This document shows, one piece after another, positions 54,024 to 62,196 of a DNA stretch of 64,000 bases. The position numbers and the translations under genes were made by a program. Within the stretch, counting starts at the first letter, position 1, and each line of letters starts with the position of its first letter. This DNA comes from CADEED01 sp035701825 (GTDB taxonomy: Bacteria > Pseudomonadota > Gammaproteobacteria > Steroidobacterales > Steroidobacteraceae), in the NCBI GenBank assembly GCA_035701825.1, contig DASSRK010000034.1, positions 1 through 64,000 of the forward strand, written 5' to 3'. The notes beneath the pieces were generated by a model. That model was not told the DNA's origin. It was given only the letters and a program-made list of their open reading frames with translations, and searched no databases.

Positions 54024-54755
54024 TCAGGGCATGTACATCCCGCCGTTCACGTGCAGGGTTTCCCCGGTGATGTAGCCGGCACCCGGCCCGCACAGGAACA
54101 GCACCGCCGCGGCAATGTCGTCCACCGACCCCAGCCGCGCCATCGGCACCTGCGCGGTGAGCGCGGTGCGTTGCTCTTCATTGAGCGCCCGCGTCATGTC
54201 GGTATCGATGAATCCGGGCGCCACCGCGTTCACGGTGACGCCACGCGAGGCGATCTCCTTGGCGAGTGACTTGGTGAAGCCCAGCACGCCGGCCTTGGCG
54301 GCCGCGTAGTTGGCCTGCCCCGGGTTGCCCGTGAGGCCGACGATCGAAGTCAGGGAGACGATGCGCCCGCGCCGCTCCTTCATCATGCGCTTCAAACAAC
54401 CCTTGGTGAGGCGGAACACGCTGGTCAGGTTGGTGGCGATGACCGCGTCCCAGTCCTCCGGCTTCATGCGCAGCAGGAGGTTGTCGCGCGTGATGGCCGC
54501 GTTGTTCACCAGAATGGTGGGCATCTCGGAACGGGCGTCGAGATCCCCTAACAGGGCGTCAATCGAGGCAGCGCTCGAGACGTCCAGCACCGCGCCACGT
54601 CCGTTGTTTCCAAGCCACGAAGAGATGCCATCCGCGCCTGCCTGCGAGGTCGCGGTACCGATCACCCGGGCGCCCGCGGCCGAAAGCGCGCGGGCAATGC
54701 CCTGGCCGATTCCGCGGGAGGCGCCGGTCACCAGCGCTACGTCGTTCTGGAGCAT
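54024..54755 (-). CDS. fabG: 3-oxoacyl-ACP reductase
   Basis: NADPH-dependent reductase of fatty acid elongation. The 243-residue SDR has VALVTGASRGIGQGIARALS, ILVNNAAITRDNLLLRM, catalytic Ser (VSLTSIVGLTGNPGQ) and YAAAK (ANYAAAKAGV), and GMYMP at the end. Start at 54755 with GAAGGGAA upstream; ends before acpP and follows fabD by 11 bases. Confidence 0.97.
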   Translation of the reverse strand: MLQNDVALVTGASRGIGQGIARALSAAGARVIGTATSQAGADGISSWLGNNGRGAVLDVSSAASIDALLGDLDARSEMPTILVNNAAITRDNLLLRMKPEDWDAVIATNLTSVFRLTKGCLKRMMKERRGRIVSLTSIVGLTGNPGQANYAAAKAGVLGFTKSLAKEIASRGVTVNAVAPGFIDTDMTRALNEEQRTALTAQVPMARLGSVDDIAAAVLFLCGPGAGYITGETLHVNGGMYMP

Positions 54756-54766
54756 GTGTGTTCCCT

Positions 54767-55723
54767 TCAGGCTGCGGCCGCGGAGCTCGCGGCGGTAAAC
54801 GAATCGATGTCCTCGAGCGCGAACACCTGCGTGTCGCGCCGCCGTTCGATCCGCTTCACCAGCGAGACCAGCACCTGGCCCGGACCGCATTCGACGATCT
54901 GGCGAATGCCGCCGTTGGTGGTGATGTTCGCGACGGTGTGCGTCCAGCGCACCGGGCTCGAAAGCTGGCGCACCAGCAGCGCCCGCAGGTCGTCCGGCTC
55001 GGAATGGGCGATGCCGTCCACCGCGCTCACGAAGCGGATCTGCGGAGTGCGGATCTCGGTGTTGGCGAGCTTCTCGCCGAGTCGCGCGCCGGCGGCGCGC
55101 ATCAGGCTGCTGTGCGCCGGCACGCTCACCGCGAGCTCGACCGCGCGCTTGGCGCCCTTGGCGCGCGCGATGTCGATGGCCCGCAGCACCGCGGCGCGAT
55201 CCCCAGCGATCACCACCTGGCCCTGCGAATTGAAATTCACGGCCTCGACTACGCCACCCGCGGCGGCGGCTTCATGGCAGGCGGCTTCCGCCTCGGCGTC
55301 CTCGAGTCCTAACAACGCGGCCATGGCGCCGCTGCCCGCGGGCACGGCTTCCTGCATGACCTGGCCGCGAAAACGCACCAGCTCCACGCAGGCTTCGAAG
55401 TCGATGGCGCCGGCGGCCACCAGCGCGGTGAACTCACCGAGGCTGTGGCCCGTGACTACCGCCGGAAGCGTGCCATTGCGCTCCAACCACAGGCGCCACG
55501 TGGCGATTCCGGCGGTGAGCATCGCCGGTTGGGTGTGTTCCGTGGAGTTGAGCTTCTCGGCCGGGCCCTGCTGGCACAGGTCCCAGAGGTCGTAGCGCAA
55601 GACCCAGGAGGCCTCGTCGAAGGTCGCGCGGATGACCGGAGAAGCTTCGGCGAGCTTCGCCAGCATCCCGACCGACTGCGAGCCCTGTCCTGGAAATACG
55701 AATGCGAGTGCGTTGTTTGACAT
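54767..55723 (-). CDS. fabD: Malonyl-CoA:ACP transacylase
   Basis: Loads malonate onto ACP. The 318-residue product has FVFPGQGSQSVGMLAKLAEA, the nucleophile serine in VTGHSLGEFTALVAAGAI, the arginine in LVRFRGQVMQEAVP and the histidine in VSVPAHSSLMRAAG. First gene of the fab run on this strand; no fabH or plsX is seen upstream, where a rhombosortase gene sits instead. Confidence 0.96.
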   Translation of the reverse strand: MSNNALAFVFPGQGSQSVGMLAKLAEASPVIRATFDEASWVLRYDLWDLCQQGPAEKLNSTEHTQPAMLTAGIATWRLWLERNGTLPAVVTGHSLGEFTALVAAGAIDFEACVELVRFRGQVMQEAVPAGSGAMAALLGLEDAEAEAACHEAAAAGGVVEAVNFNSQGQVVIAGDRAAVLRAIDIARAKGAKRAVELAVSVPAHSSLMRAAGARLGEKLANTEIRTPQIRFVSAVDGIAHSEPDDLRALLVRQLSSPVRWTHTVANITTNGGIRQIVECGPGQVLVSLVKRIERRRDTQVFALEDIDSFTAASSAAAA

Positions 55724-55747
55724 GGGCGCGGAGTATACCCACAGCGC

Positions 55748-56386
55748 TCAGGCAGGCTGCCGCTCCGGCGGCAGCGGTTCGACGGGCCGCGAGCGCAGCA
55801 GCAGCGCGAGCGCGAAGCCGCCGATGGCACCGTAGAGATGGGCATCGACCACGGTCGGCCCCTCGCCGGAGAACGGCATCGACCCCGCGAACTGTTCGTA
55901 GGCGAGCTTCCCGACGATGAACACCGCCAGGATCCAGCCGTCCAGGTCGCGGCGGCGCAGGTGCGCCAGCGTGCCGGCGGTCATCACGCCGTGCAGGGCG
56001 CCCGATGCGCCCACGTACCAGTCGACGTCCGGATCCAGGAACCACAGCCCGGTGGTGATGGTGAGGCCGGAGAACAGGTAGATGGCAAGCCAGCGCAGGG
56101 GTGAATAGTCGCGCGCAAACAGCGCCCACATCAGGATCACGCCCAGTGAATTGAGCAGCGCGTGGCCGGGGTCCATGTGGACGAAATGCGCGGTCAGCAG
56201 CCTCCACCACTGCCCCAGCGCCAGCCCCGTACGGTCGTAGCTCAGGGCCGCGCGCACCGGCTCCCCGCCCAGTTCGATCAGCGCCAGCAGCGCGCATACC
56301 GCCAGCAGGCTCCAGCCGTAGGCGCGGTCGCAATTGAGCGACTTGAGGATGCCGACTAACCCGCGGGCAGGAGCATCAACGTTCAT
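55748..56386 (-). CDS. rrtA: Rhombosortase (rhomboid-family intramembrane protease)
   Basis: A 212-residue, six-helix intramembrane serine protease. It shows the rhombosortase features GQWWRLLTAHFVHMDPGHAL (residues 58-77), catalytic Ser128 in DWYVGASGALHGVMTAG and catalytic His183 in VVDAHLYGAIGG. Rhombosortases cleave the GlyGly-CTERM tail of exported proteins. It is divergent from gspG, which encodes the main pseudopilin of type II secretion, the pathway that exports GlyGly-CTERM proteins. A likely substrate, the protease gene at 37-39 kb, is in this window. It lies 24 bases upstream of fabD on the same strand; ordinary GlpG-type rhomboid is less likely because of length and motif. Confidence 0.85.
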   Translation of the reverse strand: MNVDAPARGLVGILKSLNCDRAYGWSLLAVCALLALIELGGEPVRAALSYDRTGLALGQWWRLLTAHFVHMDPGHALLNSLGVILMWALFARDYSPLRWLAIYLFSGLTITTGLWFLDPDVDWYVGASGALHGVMTAGTLAHLRRRDLDGWILAVFIVGKLAYEQFAGSMPFSGEGPTVVDAHLYGAIGGFALALLLRSRPVEPLPPERQPA

Positions 56387-56390
56387 TTGC

Positions 56391-56396
56391 TACTAT
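56391..56396 (+). promoter_or_regulatory. -10 element of the gsp operon
   Basis: TACTAT preceded by TGC (extended -10 pattern) in the 56-base gap between divergent rhombosortase and gspG starts. Transcription would begin near 56402, so the in-frame ATG at 56395 cannot be the gspG start. No clear -35. Confidence 0.4.
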
Positions 56397-56442
56397 GCGC
56401 CACCGGCTTTTGCCCCCAATCATCTCCACACCCGGCACACAC

Positions 56443-56886
56443 ATGACCTCGCGCACCCATCGCTCCGCCCGCGGCTTCACGCTCATCGAAATCATGGTGG
56501 TGGTGGTCATCATCGGCCTGCTGGCGGCGGTCATTCTGCCTAATGTTTTCGGCAACGTGGCGAAGGCGCAGATCACCAAGGCCAAGAGCGACATCCAGGC
56601 CATCGAGGCCGGCCTGACCATGTACAAGCTCGATAACTACAAGTATCCGAGCACCGATATCGGACTACAGGGCCTGGTGACGCGTCCGAACGATCCGACG
56701 GTCAAGAACTGGCGTGAAGGCGGCTACCTCAAGCGCGTGAGCATGGATCCCTGGGGCAATCCGTACCAGTACGTTTTCCCGGGAACGCACGGCCAGGAAT
56801 ACGATCTCTACACCTTCGGAGCCGACGGACAGGAAGGCGGCGAAGGCGAAAATGCCGACATCGGAAACTGGAACCTCGACCAGTAA
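56443..56886 (+). CDS. gspG: Type II secretion major pseudopilin GspG
   Basis: Main subunit of the periplasmic pseudopilus that pushes substrates through the outer membrane. The 147-residue prepilin has the short positively charged leader cut by the prepilin peptidase between Gly11 and Phe12 (RSARGFTLIEIMVVVVIIGL), Glu at +5, and the C-terminal calcium-site region with DPWGNPYQYVFPGTHGQEYD. Start at ATG 56443. It overlaps gspH by 35 bases. Confidence 0.96.
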   Translation: MTSRTHRSARGFTLIEIMVVVVIIGLLAAVILPNVFGNVAKAQITKAKSDIQAIEAGLTMYKLDNYKYPSTDIGLQGLVTRPNDPTVKNWREGGYLKRVSMDPWGNPYQYVFPGTHGQEYDLYTFGADGQEGGEGENADIGNWNLDQ

Positions 56887-57463
56887 TCGCCTGCGCGCCA
56901 GGGCAAGGCGCGAGCGCGGCTTCACACTCATCGAAATCATGGTGGTGGTGGCCATCATTGGCCTGGTCACCGCCGCGGTGCTGATTACCTTCGCCGGCAA
57001 CCGGCGCGACACCGAGCTCGAAACCGAGGCGCAACGCCTCGACGTGCTGCTCGACTACGCACGCGAACAGGCCGAGCTGCAGACGCGCGACTTCGGCCTG
57101 CGCTTCACCGAGCACGCCTACGAATTCGTCGTGTTCGACGTGATCCAGGACAAGTGGCGCCCGGTCGACGAGGACGACGCGCTGCGCGAGCGGCCGTTGC
57201 CGGAAGGCATCGACCCGCTGGTGTCGGTCGAAGGCCGGCACATCGTGCTCGACCCGAAGAAGGCGGACACCGACCTCGACGACTTCACGCCGCAGGTCAT
57301 GGTGTTCGCCAATGGCGACCTGTCGATCTTCGAAGTGCAGCTGCAGCGCGAAGGCGCCGAGGCGCGCGCCCGCATCTACACGACGGACGACAGCCAGATC
57401 AAGTTGCTGCTGCCGGGTGAAGTGGAAGAAAAGACGCCGCCGGTGCGCACGGTGGCGCGATGA
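56852..57463 (+). CDS. gspH: Type II secretion minor pseudopilin GspH
   Basis: A 203-residue prepilin cut between Gly23 and Phe24 (ERGFTLIEIMVVVAIIGLV), followed by a globular beta domain (FVVFDVIQDKWRPVDEDDAL; VMVFANGDLSIFEVQLQREG). The first ATG gives a long hydrophilic leader; one of the internal starts is possible. Its start lies inside gspG and its stop overlaps gspI by 4 bases. Confidence 0.92.
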   Translation: MPTSETGTSTSNRLRARARRERGFTLIEIMVVVAIIGLVTAAVLITFAGNRRDTELETEAQRLDVLLDYAREQAELQTRDFGLRFTEHAYEFVVFDVIQDKWRPVDEDDALRERPLPEGIDPLVSVEGRHIVLDPKKADTDLDDFTPQVMVFANGDLSIFEVQLQREGAEARARIYTTDDSQIKLLLPGEVEEKTPPVRTVAR

Positions 57464-58122
57464 GGCGCGCGCGGCATCGGCTCGCGCGCGGCTTCACGCT
57501 GCTCGAAGTGCTGATCGCGCTGGCCATCGTGGCGCTGTCGGCCGGTGCGTTGATGGGCACCATCACCTCCTCGGCCAGCAACATCATCTATCTCAAGGAC
57601 AAGACCCTGTCCGAGTGGGTGGCGCTCAATGTGTTGACGGACCTCCGCATCGCCCAGCAGATGCCGGACCCGGGCAAGCGCACCGGCAGCGCCGAGATGG
57701 GTGGCCTGAAGTGGCAGTGGGAACAGGAAGTCAGCGAGCTGCCGGTGAAGGGCATGTGGCGCATCGACGTGCGCGTGCGGCCGACCGGTGAAACCGTCGA
57801 CGACTCGAAACAGCTCGATGAGCAGGCCGAGCAGAAGCCGCTCGAGAGCGAGTCGAGTGGCACTTCGACCGAGAAGTTGACCTGGAACACCACGGTCACC
57901 GGCGTGGTCGCGAGCTCGCGGTCCGCGCGGCAGCTGCCCATCGCGACTACCTACTACGACACCCAGCCCGGCAACGGGCCGGGCGGTCCTAACAACCCGG
58001 GCAATCCCGGCAACCCGGGCGCGCCCTCGCCGCCGGGTACGCCCGGCAACCCCGGCAGCCCCGGCACTCCCGGCTCACCGGGTTACCCCGGCGCGCCGAA
58101 GCCCCTGCCCCGGGAGCGCTGA
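57460..58122 (+). CDS. gspI: Type II secretion minor pseudopilin GspI with collagen-like tail
   Basis: A 220-residue prepilin cut between Gly11 and Phe12 (ARGFTLLEVLIALAIVALSA), with the usual GspI pilin domain up to about residue 165. The end is unusual: residues 171-213 (bases 57970-58098) form a Gly/Pro repeat with Pro at every third position for 13 triplets and ten G-x-P triplets (for example GTPGNPGSPGTPGSPGYPG). Typical GspI proteins are about 120-140 residues without such a tail. It overlaps gspH and, by one base, gspJ. Confidence 0.93.
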   Translation: MRRARHRLARGFTLLEVLIALAIVALSAGALMGTITSSASNIIYLKDKTLSEWVALNVLTDLRIAQQMPDPGKRTGSAEMGGLKWQWEQEVSELPVKGMWRIDVRVRPTGETVDDSKQLDEQAEQKPLESESSGTSTEKLTWNTTVTGVVASSRSARQLPIATTYYDTQPGNGPGGPNNPGNPGNPGAPSPPGTPGNPGSPGTPGSPGYPGAPKPLPRER

Positions 58123-58754
58123 TGCGACGCAACGGCTTCACGCTCATCGAAGTGGTCATCGCGATCTTCATCGCGGCGATCATGTTCGCGATCGGCTATC
58201 GCACGCTCAGCCAGGCCATGAACGACCGCGAAGCGCTCCAGGCTTCGCAGCAGCGCGTGACCGAGATCCAGCAAGGCATGCGCCTCATCGCGCAGGACTT
58301 CGCGCAGATCGCGGCGCGACCGGCGCGCGACCTGCAGGGCGCCGGCGACCTGCAGCCCGCGGTGCTGGCCACCGGTACGACGGACGTCGTGCTGACCTTT
58401 TCGCGCACCGGCTGGAGCAATCCGGCCGGCGTGCAACGGCCGGCCGAGCAGCGCGTGCGCTATCGATTCCTCGACGGCTCGCTGCTGCGCGAGCACTGGA
58501 TGTCGGTGGATCCGGCGCTGAATGCCGAGCCGCGGCAACGCACGCTGCTGACGAAGCTCAAGTCCGTCGAAATCCGCTTCCTCGATCCCCAGACCCGCAA
58601 CTGGCAGAAGCAATGGCCCAACGGCCAGGTCGTCGGCCAGGCCGCACCCGCCGTCATCGACCAGACGTTGCGGCCGCGACCGCTGGCGATCGAGCTCACG
58701 CTGGTGTTCGAAGACTGGGGCCGCGTGCAACGCATCTTCGAGATCCCGACATGA
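58122..58754 (+). CDS. gspJ: Type II secretion minor pseudopilin GspJ
   Basis: A 210-residue prepilin with a very short leader cut between Gly5 and Phe6 (MRRNGFTLIEVVIAIFIAAI) and the GspJ core (LRLIAQDFAQIAARPARDLQ-like; VVLTFSRTGWSNPAGVQRPA; LEIRFLDP-like). Its ATG shares a base with the gspI stop (TGATG) and its stop overlaps gspK by 4 bases. Forms the tip complex with GspI, GspH and GspK. Confidence 0.94.
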   Translation: MRRNGFTLIEVVIAIFIAAIMFAIGYRTLSQAMNDREALQASQQRVTEIQQGMRLIAQDFAQIAARPARDLQGAGDLQPAVLATGTTDVVLTFSRTGWSNPAGVQRPAEQRVRYRFLDGSLLREHWMSVDPALNAEPRQRTLLTKLKSVEIRFLDPQTRNWQKQWPNGQVVGQAAPAVIDQTLRPRPLAIELTLVFEDWGRVQRIFEIPT

Positions 58755-59716
58755 GCCGCTACCGGCAACGCGGTGTCGCCCTGCTGGTGGCCATCGTCAT
58801 TTTCGCCATCGCCACCACCGTGGCGGCCGCAGTCACCTATAACAAGACGATGGCGGCGCGGCGCGCGGCGGCCTCCTTCACCGTCGAGCAGGCGCTGCAG
58901 GCCGGCATGGCCGCCGAGGCGCTGGCCAGCATCGCACTCGAGGATGGCGCCAAGAACCAGACCACCCATCTCGCGCAGGACTGGGCCCAGGCGCTCGATC
59001 CGCTGGAGATCCCGGACACCGGCATCTGGATCCAGTCACGGGTCGAGGACATGCAGGGGCGGTTCAATCTCAACAGCGTCATCGAGGAAAATCCGCAGAC
59101 CCATCAGTGGCAGATCAGGCAGCACCAATACGAGATCTTCCTGAACCTGCTGCGCGACCTGGATATCGACATCCGCTACGCCGACATGCTGGTCGACTGG
59201 ATAGATCCCGACAACCAGCCCACCGGCACCGGCTGCGAGGACACGTGCTATCTCTCGCAGAACCCGCCATACCGGCCGCCGAATACCTTCATCACGCACA
59301 CCTCGGAGCTGCTCGCCCTGCCCGGCTTCGGCGCCGAGAACTACCGCAAGATCGCGCCGTTCGTCACGGCGCTGCCGCAGGCCGCGAAATTCAACCAGTG
59401 CACGGCCAGCAAGCTGATGCTCGACGAGGCGCTGAACGATCCGACCAACCAGAGCCAGTACCGCAACATGAGCGACGATGACCTGGCGGAGCAGCGTGCC
59501 AAGGGATGCTGGCCGCCGAAAGCCGTCTATACCTCGGTGCTCACCGGCACGAAGAAGACGGACGTCGAGAACGCGGTGGACGAAAAGTCGGATTGGTTCC
59601 GTGTCCGCACCAACGTCCGTATTGGCACTACGGAATTCGTTCTATACAGTCTTCTCTATCGTGAGCCCGGCCAGAACAAACTCCGCCCGGTGCAACGCAG
59701 TTTTGGAAGCGAATGA
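58751..59716 (+). CDS. gspK: Type II secretion minor pseudopilin GspK
   Basis: A 321-residue large minor pseudopilin at the tip. The N-terminal helix (RQRGVALLVAIVIFAIATTV) is cut after Gly8 and lacks the Glu at +5, as usual for GspK. The middle contains EDMQGRFNLNSV and DIDIRYADMLVDWIDPDNQP, typical of the GspK domain, and ALPGFGAENYRKIAPFVTAL. Two cysteine pairs (GTGCEDTCYL) may form a disulfide. Confidence 0.94.
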   Translation: MSRYRQRGVALLVAIVIFAIATTVAAAVTYNKTMAARRAAASFTVEQALQAGMAAEALASIALEDGAKNQTTHLAQDWAQALDPLEIPDTGIWIQSRVEDMQGRFNLNSVIEENPQTHQWQIRQHQYEIFLNLLRDLDIDIRYADMLVDWIDPDNQPTGTGCEDTCYLSQNPPYRPPNTFITHTSELLALPGFGAENYRKIAPFVTALPQAAKFNQCTASKLMLDEALNDPTNQSQYRNMSDDDLAEQRAKGCWPPKAVYTSVLTGTKKTDVENAVDEKSDWFRVRTNVRIGTTEFVLYSLLYREPGQNKLRPVQRSFGSE

Positions 59717-59719
59717 CCG

Positions 59720-60970
59720 ATGGCTGAAACGCTGATCGTCCAATTGCGCGAGGCGGTCGCGCCCCGCTGGATGGTGTGCAACGAGGACGGACAGGTTCTC
59801 GTCAACGCCATGTCCGGCGAGCTCGCGCAGGCGGTGCCGCTGGCCGCCGGCCGGCGCGTCGCGGTCATCGTGCCCGCCTCCGACGTGCTGGTCCTGGAGA
59901 GCGACGCGCCCGCCAAGAGCGCCGCGAAGCTCGCGCAGGTGATTCCGTTCGCGCTCGAGGAGCGCGTCGCGGACGAAGTGGAGAACCTGCACTTCGCGCT
60001 CGGCGAGCGCGTGGTGCAGACCGGCCGGGTGCCGGTCATGGTGGTGGCGCGCGCGCGCATCGAAGCCTGGCTGGCGGAGCTGCGCGCCGCCGGCCTCCAT
60101 CCGCAGGCTATCTACTCGGAAGCGAGCCTGGTGCCGTCGATGCCGGGGCAGGTCATCGCGCTCATCGACAACGACACCCTCACCCTGCGCGTGGCTGACG
60201 GCCTGCCGTTGGTGATGCCGGTGCTCGCGCTCGAGGATGCGTTCGAGATGGCGCTCGCCACCCAGGTGTCGCAGGTGGCCGGCCTCGAGCCGCCGCCGCT
60301 CGGCCTGCTGGTGTACGCCGGCCACGAGGAATGGGAAGCCCAGCAGTTCAAGATCGACGCGCTGCGCGACCGCTTCACCGGCGTGAAGGTCCAGTTGCTG
60401 CCGCAAGGCCCGCTGGGCGTGCTCGCGCCCGCGGCAGCCAGCGGCGACGCCATCAACCTGCTGCAGGGATCCCTGGCCGTCGCGAGCCCGGCGCAGCAGA
60501 ACTGGAAATCCTGGCGCGTCGCCGCGGTGCTGGCGATTTCGCTGCTGTGCTTGCACCTCGGCGCGCGCTTCTTCGAACTTTCGCGGCTCCACAAGGCCGA
60601 GGCCGCGCTCGACGGCAGCATCCAGGCGGCGTTCCGCGCGGCCATGCCCGGCCAGCAGAATGCCGTGAATGCGCGCCGGCGTGTCGAAGCGCGCCTCGCG
60701 CAGCTGCACGGCAATGGCGGCGGCGGCGCGATGCTGCCGGCGCTGCTGTCGATCGCCATGGCCCGCAACGCGTCGCCATCCACGCGAATCGAAGGCCTGA
60801 CGTTCCGCGACGGTGCGCTGGTGTTGCGCCTGACGGCGCCGGACGCCGCCAGCCTCGATGCCATCAGCCAGCGGCTGCGCGCCTCGAACTGGCAGGCCGA
60901 CATCAAGGGGTTGAGCGCGAGCGGCGACAGCTATCGCGGCAGCCTCGAGCTTCGCAGGGCGGGCAGCTGA
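59720..60970 (+). CDS. gspL: Type II secretion protein GspL
   Basis: Inner-membrane platform protein that links the ATPase GspE to the pseudopilus. The 416-residue product has a cytoplasmic actin-like N-terminal domain (residues 1-240: RVAVIVPASDVLVLESDAPA; IPFALEERVADEVENLHFAL), one membrane helix (WRVAAVLAISLLCLHLGARF) and a periplasmic domain (LRLTAPDAASLDAISQRLRA). It starts 3 bases after gspK. Confidence 0.94.
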   Translation: MAETLIVQLREAVAPRWMVCNEDGQVLVNAMSGELAQAVPLAAGRRVAVIVPASDVLVLESDAPAKSAAKLAQVIPFALEERVADEVENLHFALGERVVQTGRVPVMVVARARIEAWLAELRAAGLHPQAIYSEASLVPSMPGQVIALIDNDTLTLRVADGLPLVMPVLALEDAFEMALATQVSQVAGLEPPPLGLLVYAGHEEWEAQQFKIDALRDRFTGVKVQLLPQGPLGVLAPAAASGDAINLLQGSLAVASPAQQNWKSWRVAAVLAISLLCLHLGARFFELSRLHKAEAALDGSIQAAFRAAMPGQQNAVNARRRVEARLAQLHGNGGGGAMLPALLSIAMARNASPSTRIEGLTFRDGALVLRLTAPDAASLDAISQRLRASNWQADIKGLSASGDSYRGSLELRRAGS

Positions 60971-61434
60971 TGCGCGCGTGGTATGAAAACCTGGCCGAGC
61001 GCGAAAAGCGCTTCGTGTTGATCGGCGGCGTCGGCGCCATCCTTTTGCTCATCCTGGGCGTGGTGCTGCCGCTCAATCGCAACATCGCGCAGGCGCGGCA
61101 TCGCGTCGAGCTCAAGCAGGCCGACCTCGCCTACATCCAGAGCGTGGCGCCGGAGCTCGCCAACGCCGGGCCCATGGGTGGTTCGGGCGAATCGCTGGTG
61201 GTGCTGGTCGACAGCTCGGCGCGCGAGAGCGGCCTGGGCAAGTCGCTGTCCAACAGCCAGCCGACCGGCGACGGCGGCCTGCGCGTGCGGCTGGAGAAGG
61301 TGCCCTTCGATGGCATGGTCGCGTGGCTCGCGCGCCTCGCCCAGCAGCATGGCGTGCGCGTGGAGTCCGCGGAAATCGAGACTGCCGGCGAGGCCGGGCT
61401 GGTGAATGCCGGCCTGGTCCTCAAGGCGGGTTGA
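60970..61434 (+). CDS. gspM: Type II secretion protein GspM
   Basis: A 154-residue inner-membrane protein that pairs with GspL. One helix near residues 16-34 (FVLIGGVGAILLLILGVVLP) is followed by a coiled-coil stretch (ARHRVELKQADLAYIQSVAP) and a small ferredoxin-like domain (LRVRLEKVPFDGMVAWLARL). ATG shares a base with the gspL stop. Confidence 0.92.
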   Translation: MRAWYENLAEREKRFVLIGGVGAILLLILGVVLPLNRNIAQARHRVELKQADLAYIQSVAPELANAGPMGGSGESLVVLVDSSARESGLGKSLSNSQPTGDGGLRVRLEKVPFDGMVAWLARLAQQHGVRVESAEIETAGEAGLVNAGLVLKAG

Positions 61435-61443
61435 AGGCCGGGG

Positions 61444-62196
61444 ATGCGACGCGGCACGCTGATTGCCACGGTGCTGGCCGGCATCGTCGTCTTCCTCGCG
61501 GTCCTGGTGCTCTATCTACCGGCCGGCTGGTTCGCGTCGTTCCTGCCCGCGCAGGTGAAATGCCGCGAGCTGGGGGGTTCCGTCTGGAGCGGCGAGTGCC
61601 TCGGCCTGAGGTTCCAGGACGTGGAACTGGGCGACGCCACCTGGAACCTGGCGGTGGGCGGGGTTCTCGCGGGACGCCTGCGCGGTGACGTGGACGTGCG
61701 CGGCGCGACGCTCGCGCTGCGCGCCGATCTCGACACCGACTTCGACGGCGTTGGCGAATTGCGCAAGGTCACGGCGCGGATCCCGCTGGAACCCGCGGTG
61801 CTGCCGCAACTGCCGCCCAACCAGCGCGGCACGGTGACCGCGGACCTGCCGCGAGTGGTGCTCGGCGCGGGTCCCGCGCCGCGACTCATCCAGGGGTTCA
61901 TCGAGGTCCGCGACCTGCGCCAGCTCGGCCCGCAGCCCCTGGATCTCGGCTCCTATCGCGTGGACTTCGACGGGGTCGCCAACGATCTCGGCGAAGTGCA
62001 CGGCAAGCTGCGCGACCTCGGCGGGCCGTTCTTGCTCGAGGGGACCGTCAACCTGCAACCACCGAGCTCGTACATCGTGCAGGGCATGATCGCCGGCCGC
62101 ACGTCGCAGGCGGAGAACATCGTGCGCGAGATCACGCTCGGGGCGCAGCCGGACACCTCCGGCCGCAGCCAGTTCTCCTTCGAGGGCACCTACTAG
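61444..62196 (+). CDS. gspN: Type II secretion protein GspN
   Basis: A 250-residue inner-membrane-anchored protein present in some type II systems. It has one N-terminal helix (TLIATVLAGIVVFLAVLVLY) and a beta-rich periplasmic part (LGGSVWSGECLGLRFQDVEL; YIVQGMIAGRTSQAENIVRE). It is the last gene of the gsp run. The genes for the secretin (gspD), ATPase (gspE), GspC and GspF are not in this window and must lie elsewhere. Confidence 0.88.
   Translation: MRRGTLIATVLAGIVVFLAVLVLYLPAGWFASFLPAQVKCRELGGSVWSGECLGLRFQDVELGDATWNLAVGGVLAGRLRGDVDVRGATLALRADLDTDFDGVGELRKVTARIPLEPAVLPQLPPNQRGTVTADLPRVVLGAGPAPRLIQGFIEVRDLRQLGPQPLDLGSYRVDFDGVANDLGEVHGKLRDLGGPFLLEGTVNLQPPSSYIVQGMIAGRTSQAENIVREITLGAQPDTSGRSQFSFEGTY

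Noticed and set aside
56395..56442. Upstream in-frame ATG for gspG
   Set aside because: Overlaps the predicted -10 box; would add a leader before the normal prepilin leader.
57970..58098. Gly/Pro repeat in gspI as a CRISPR or microsatellite
   Set aside because: The triplet repeat stays in frame and varies in the third position; no direct-repeat/spacer structure. It is a protein repeat.
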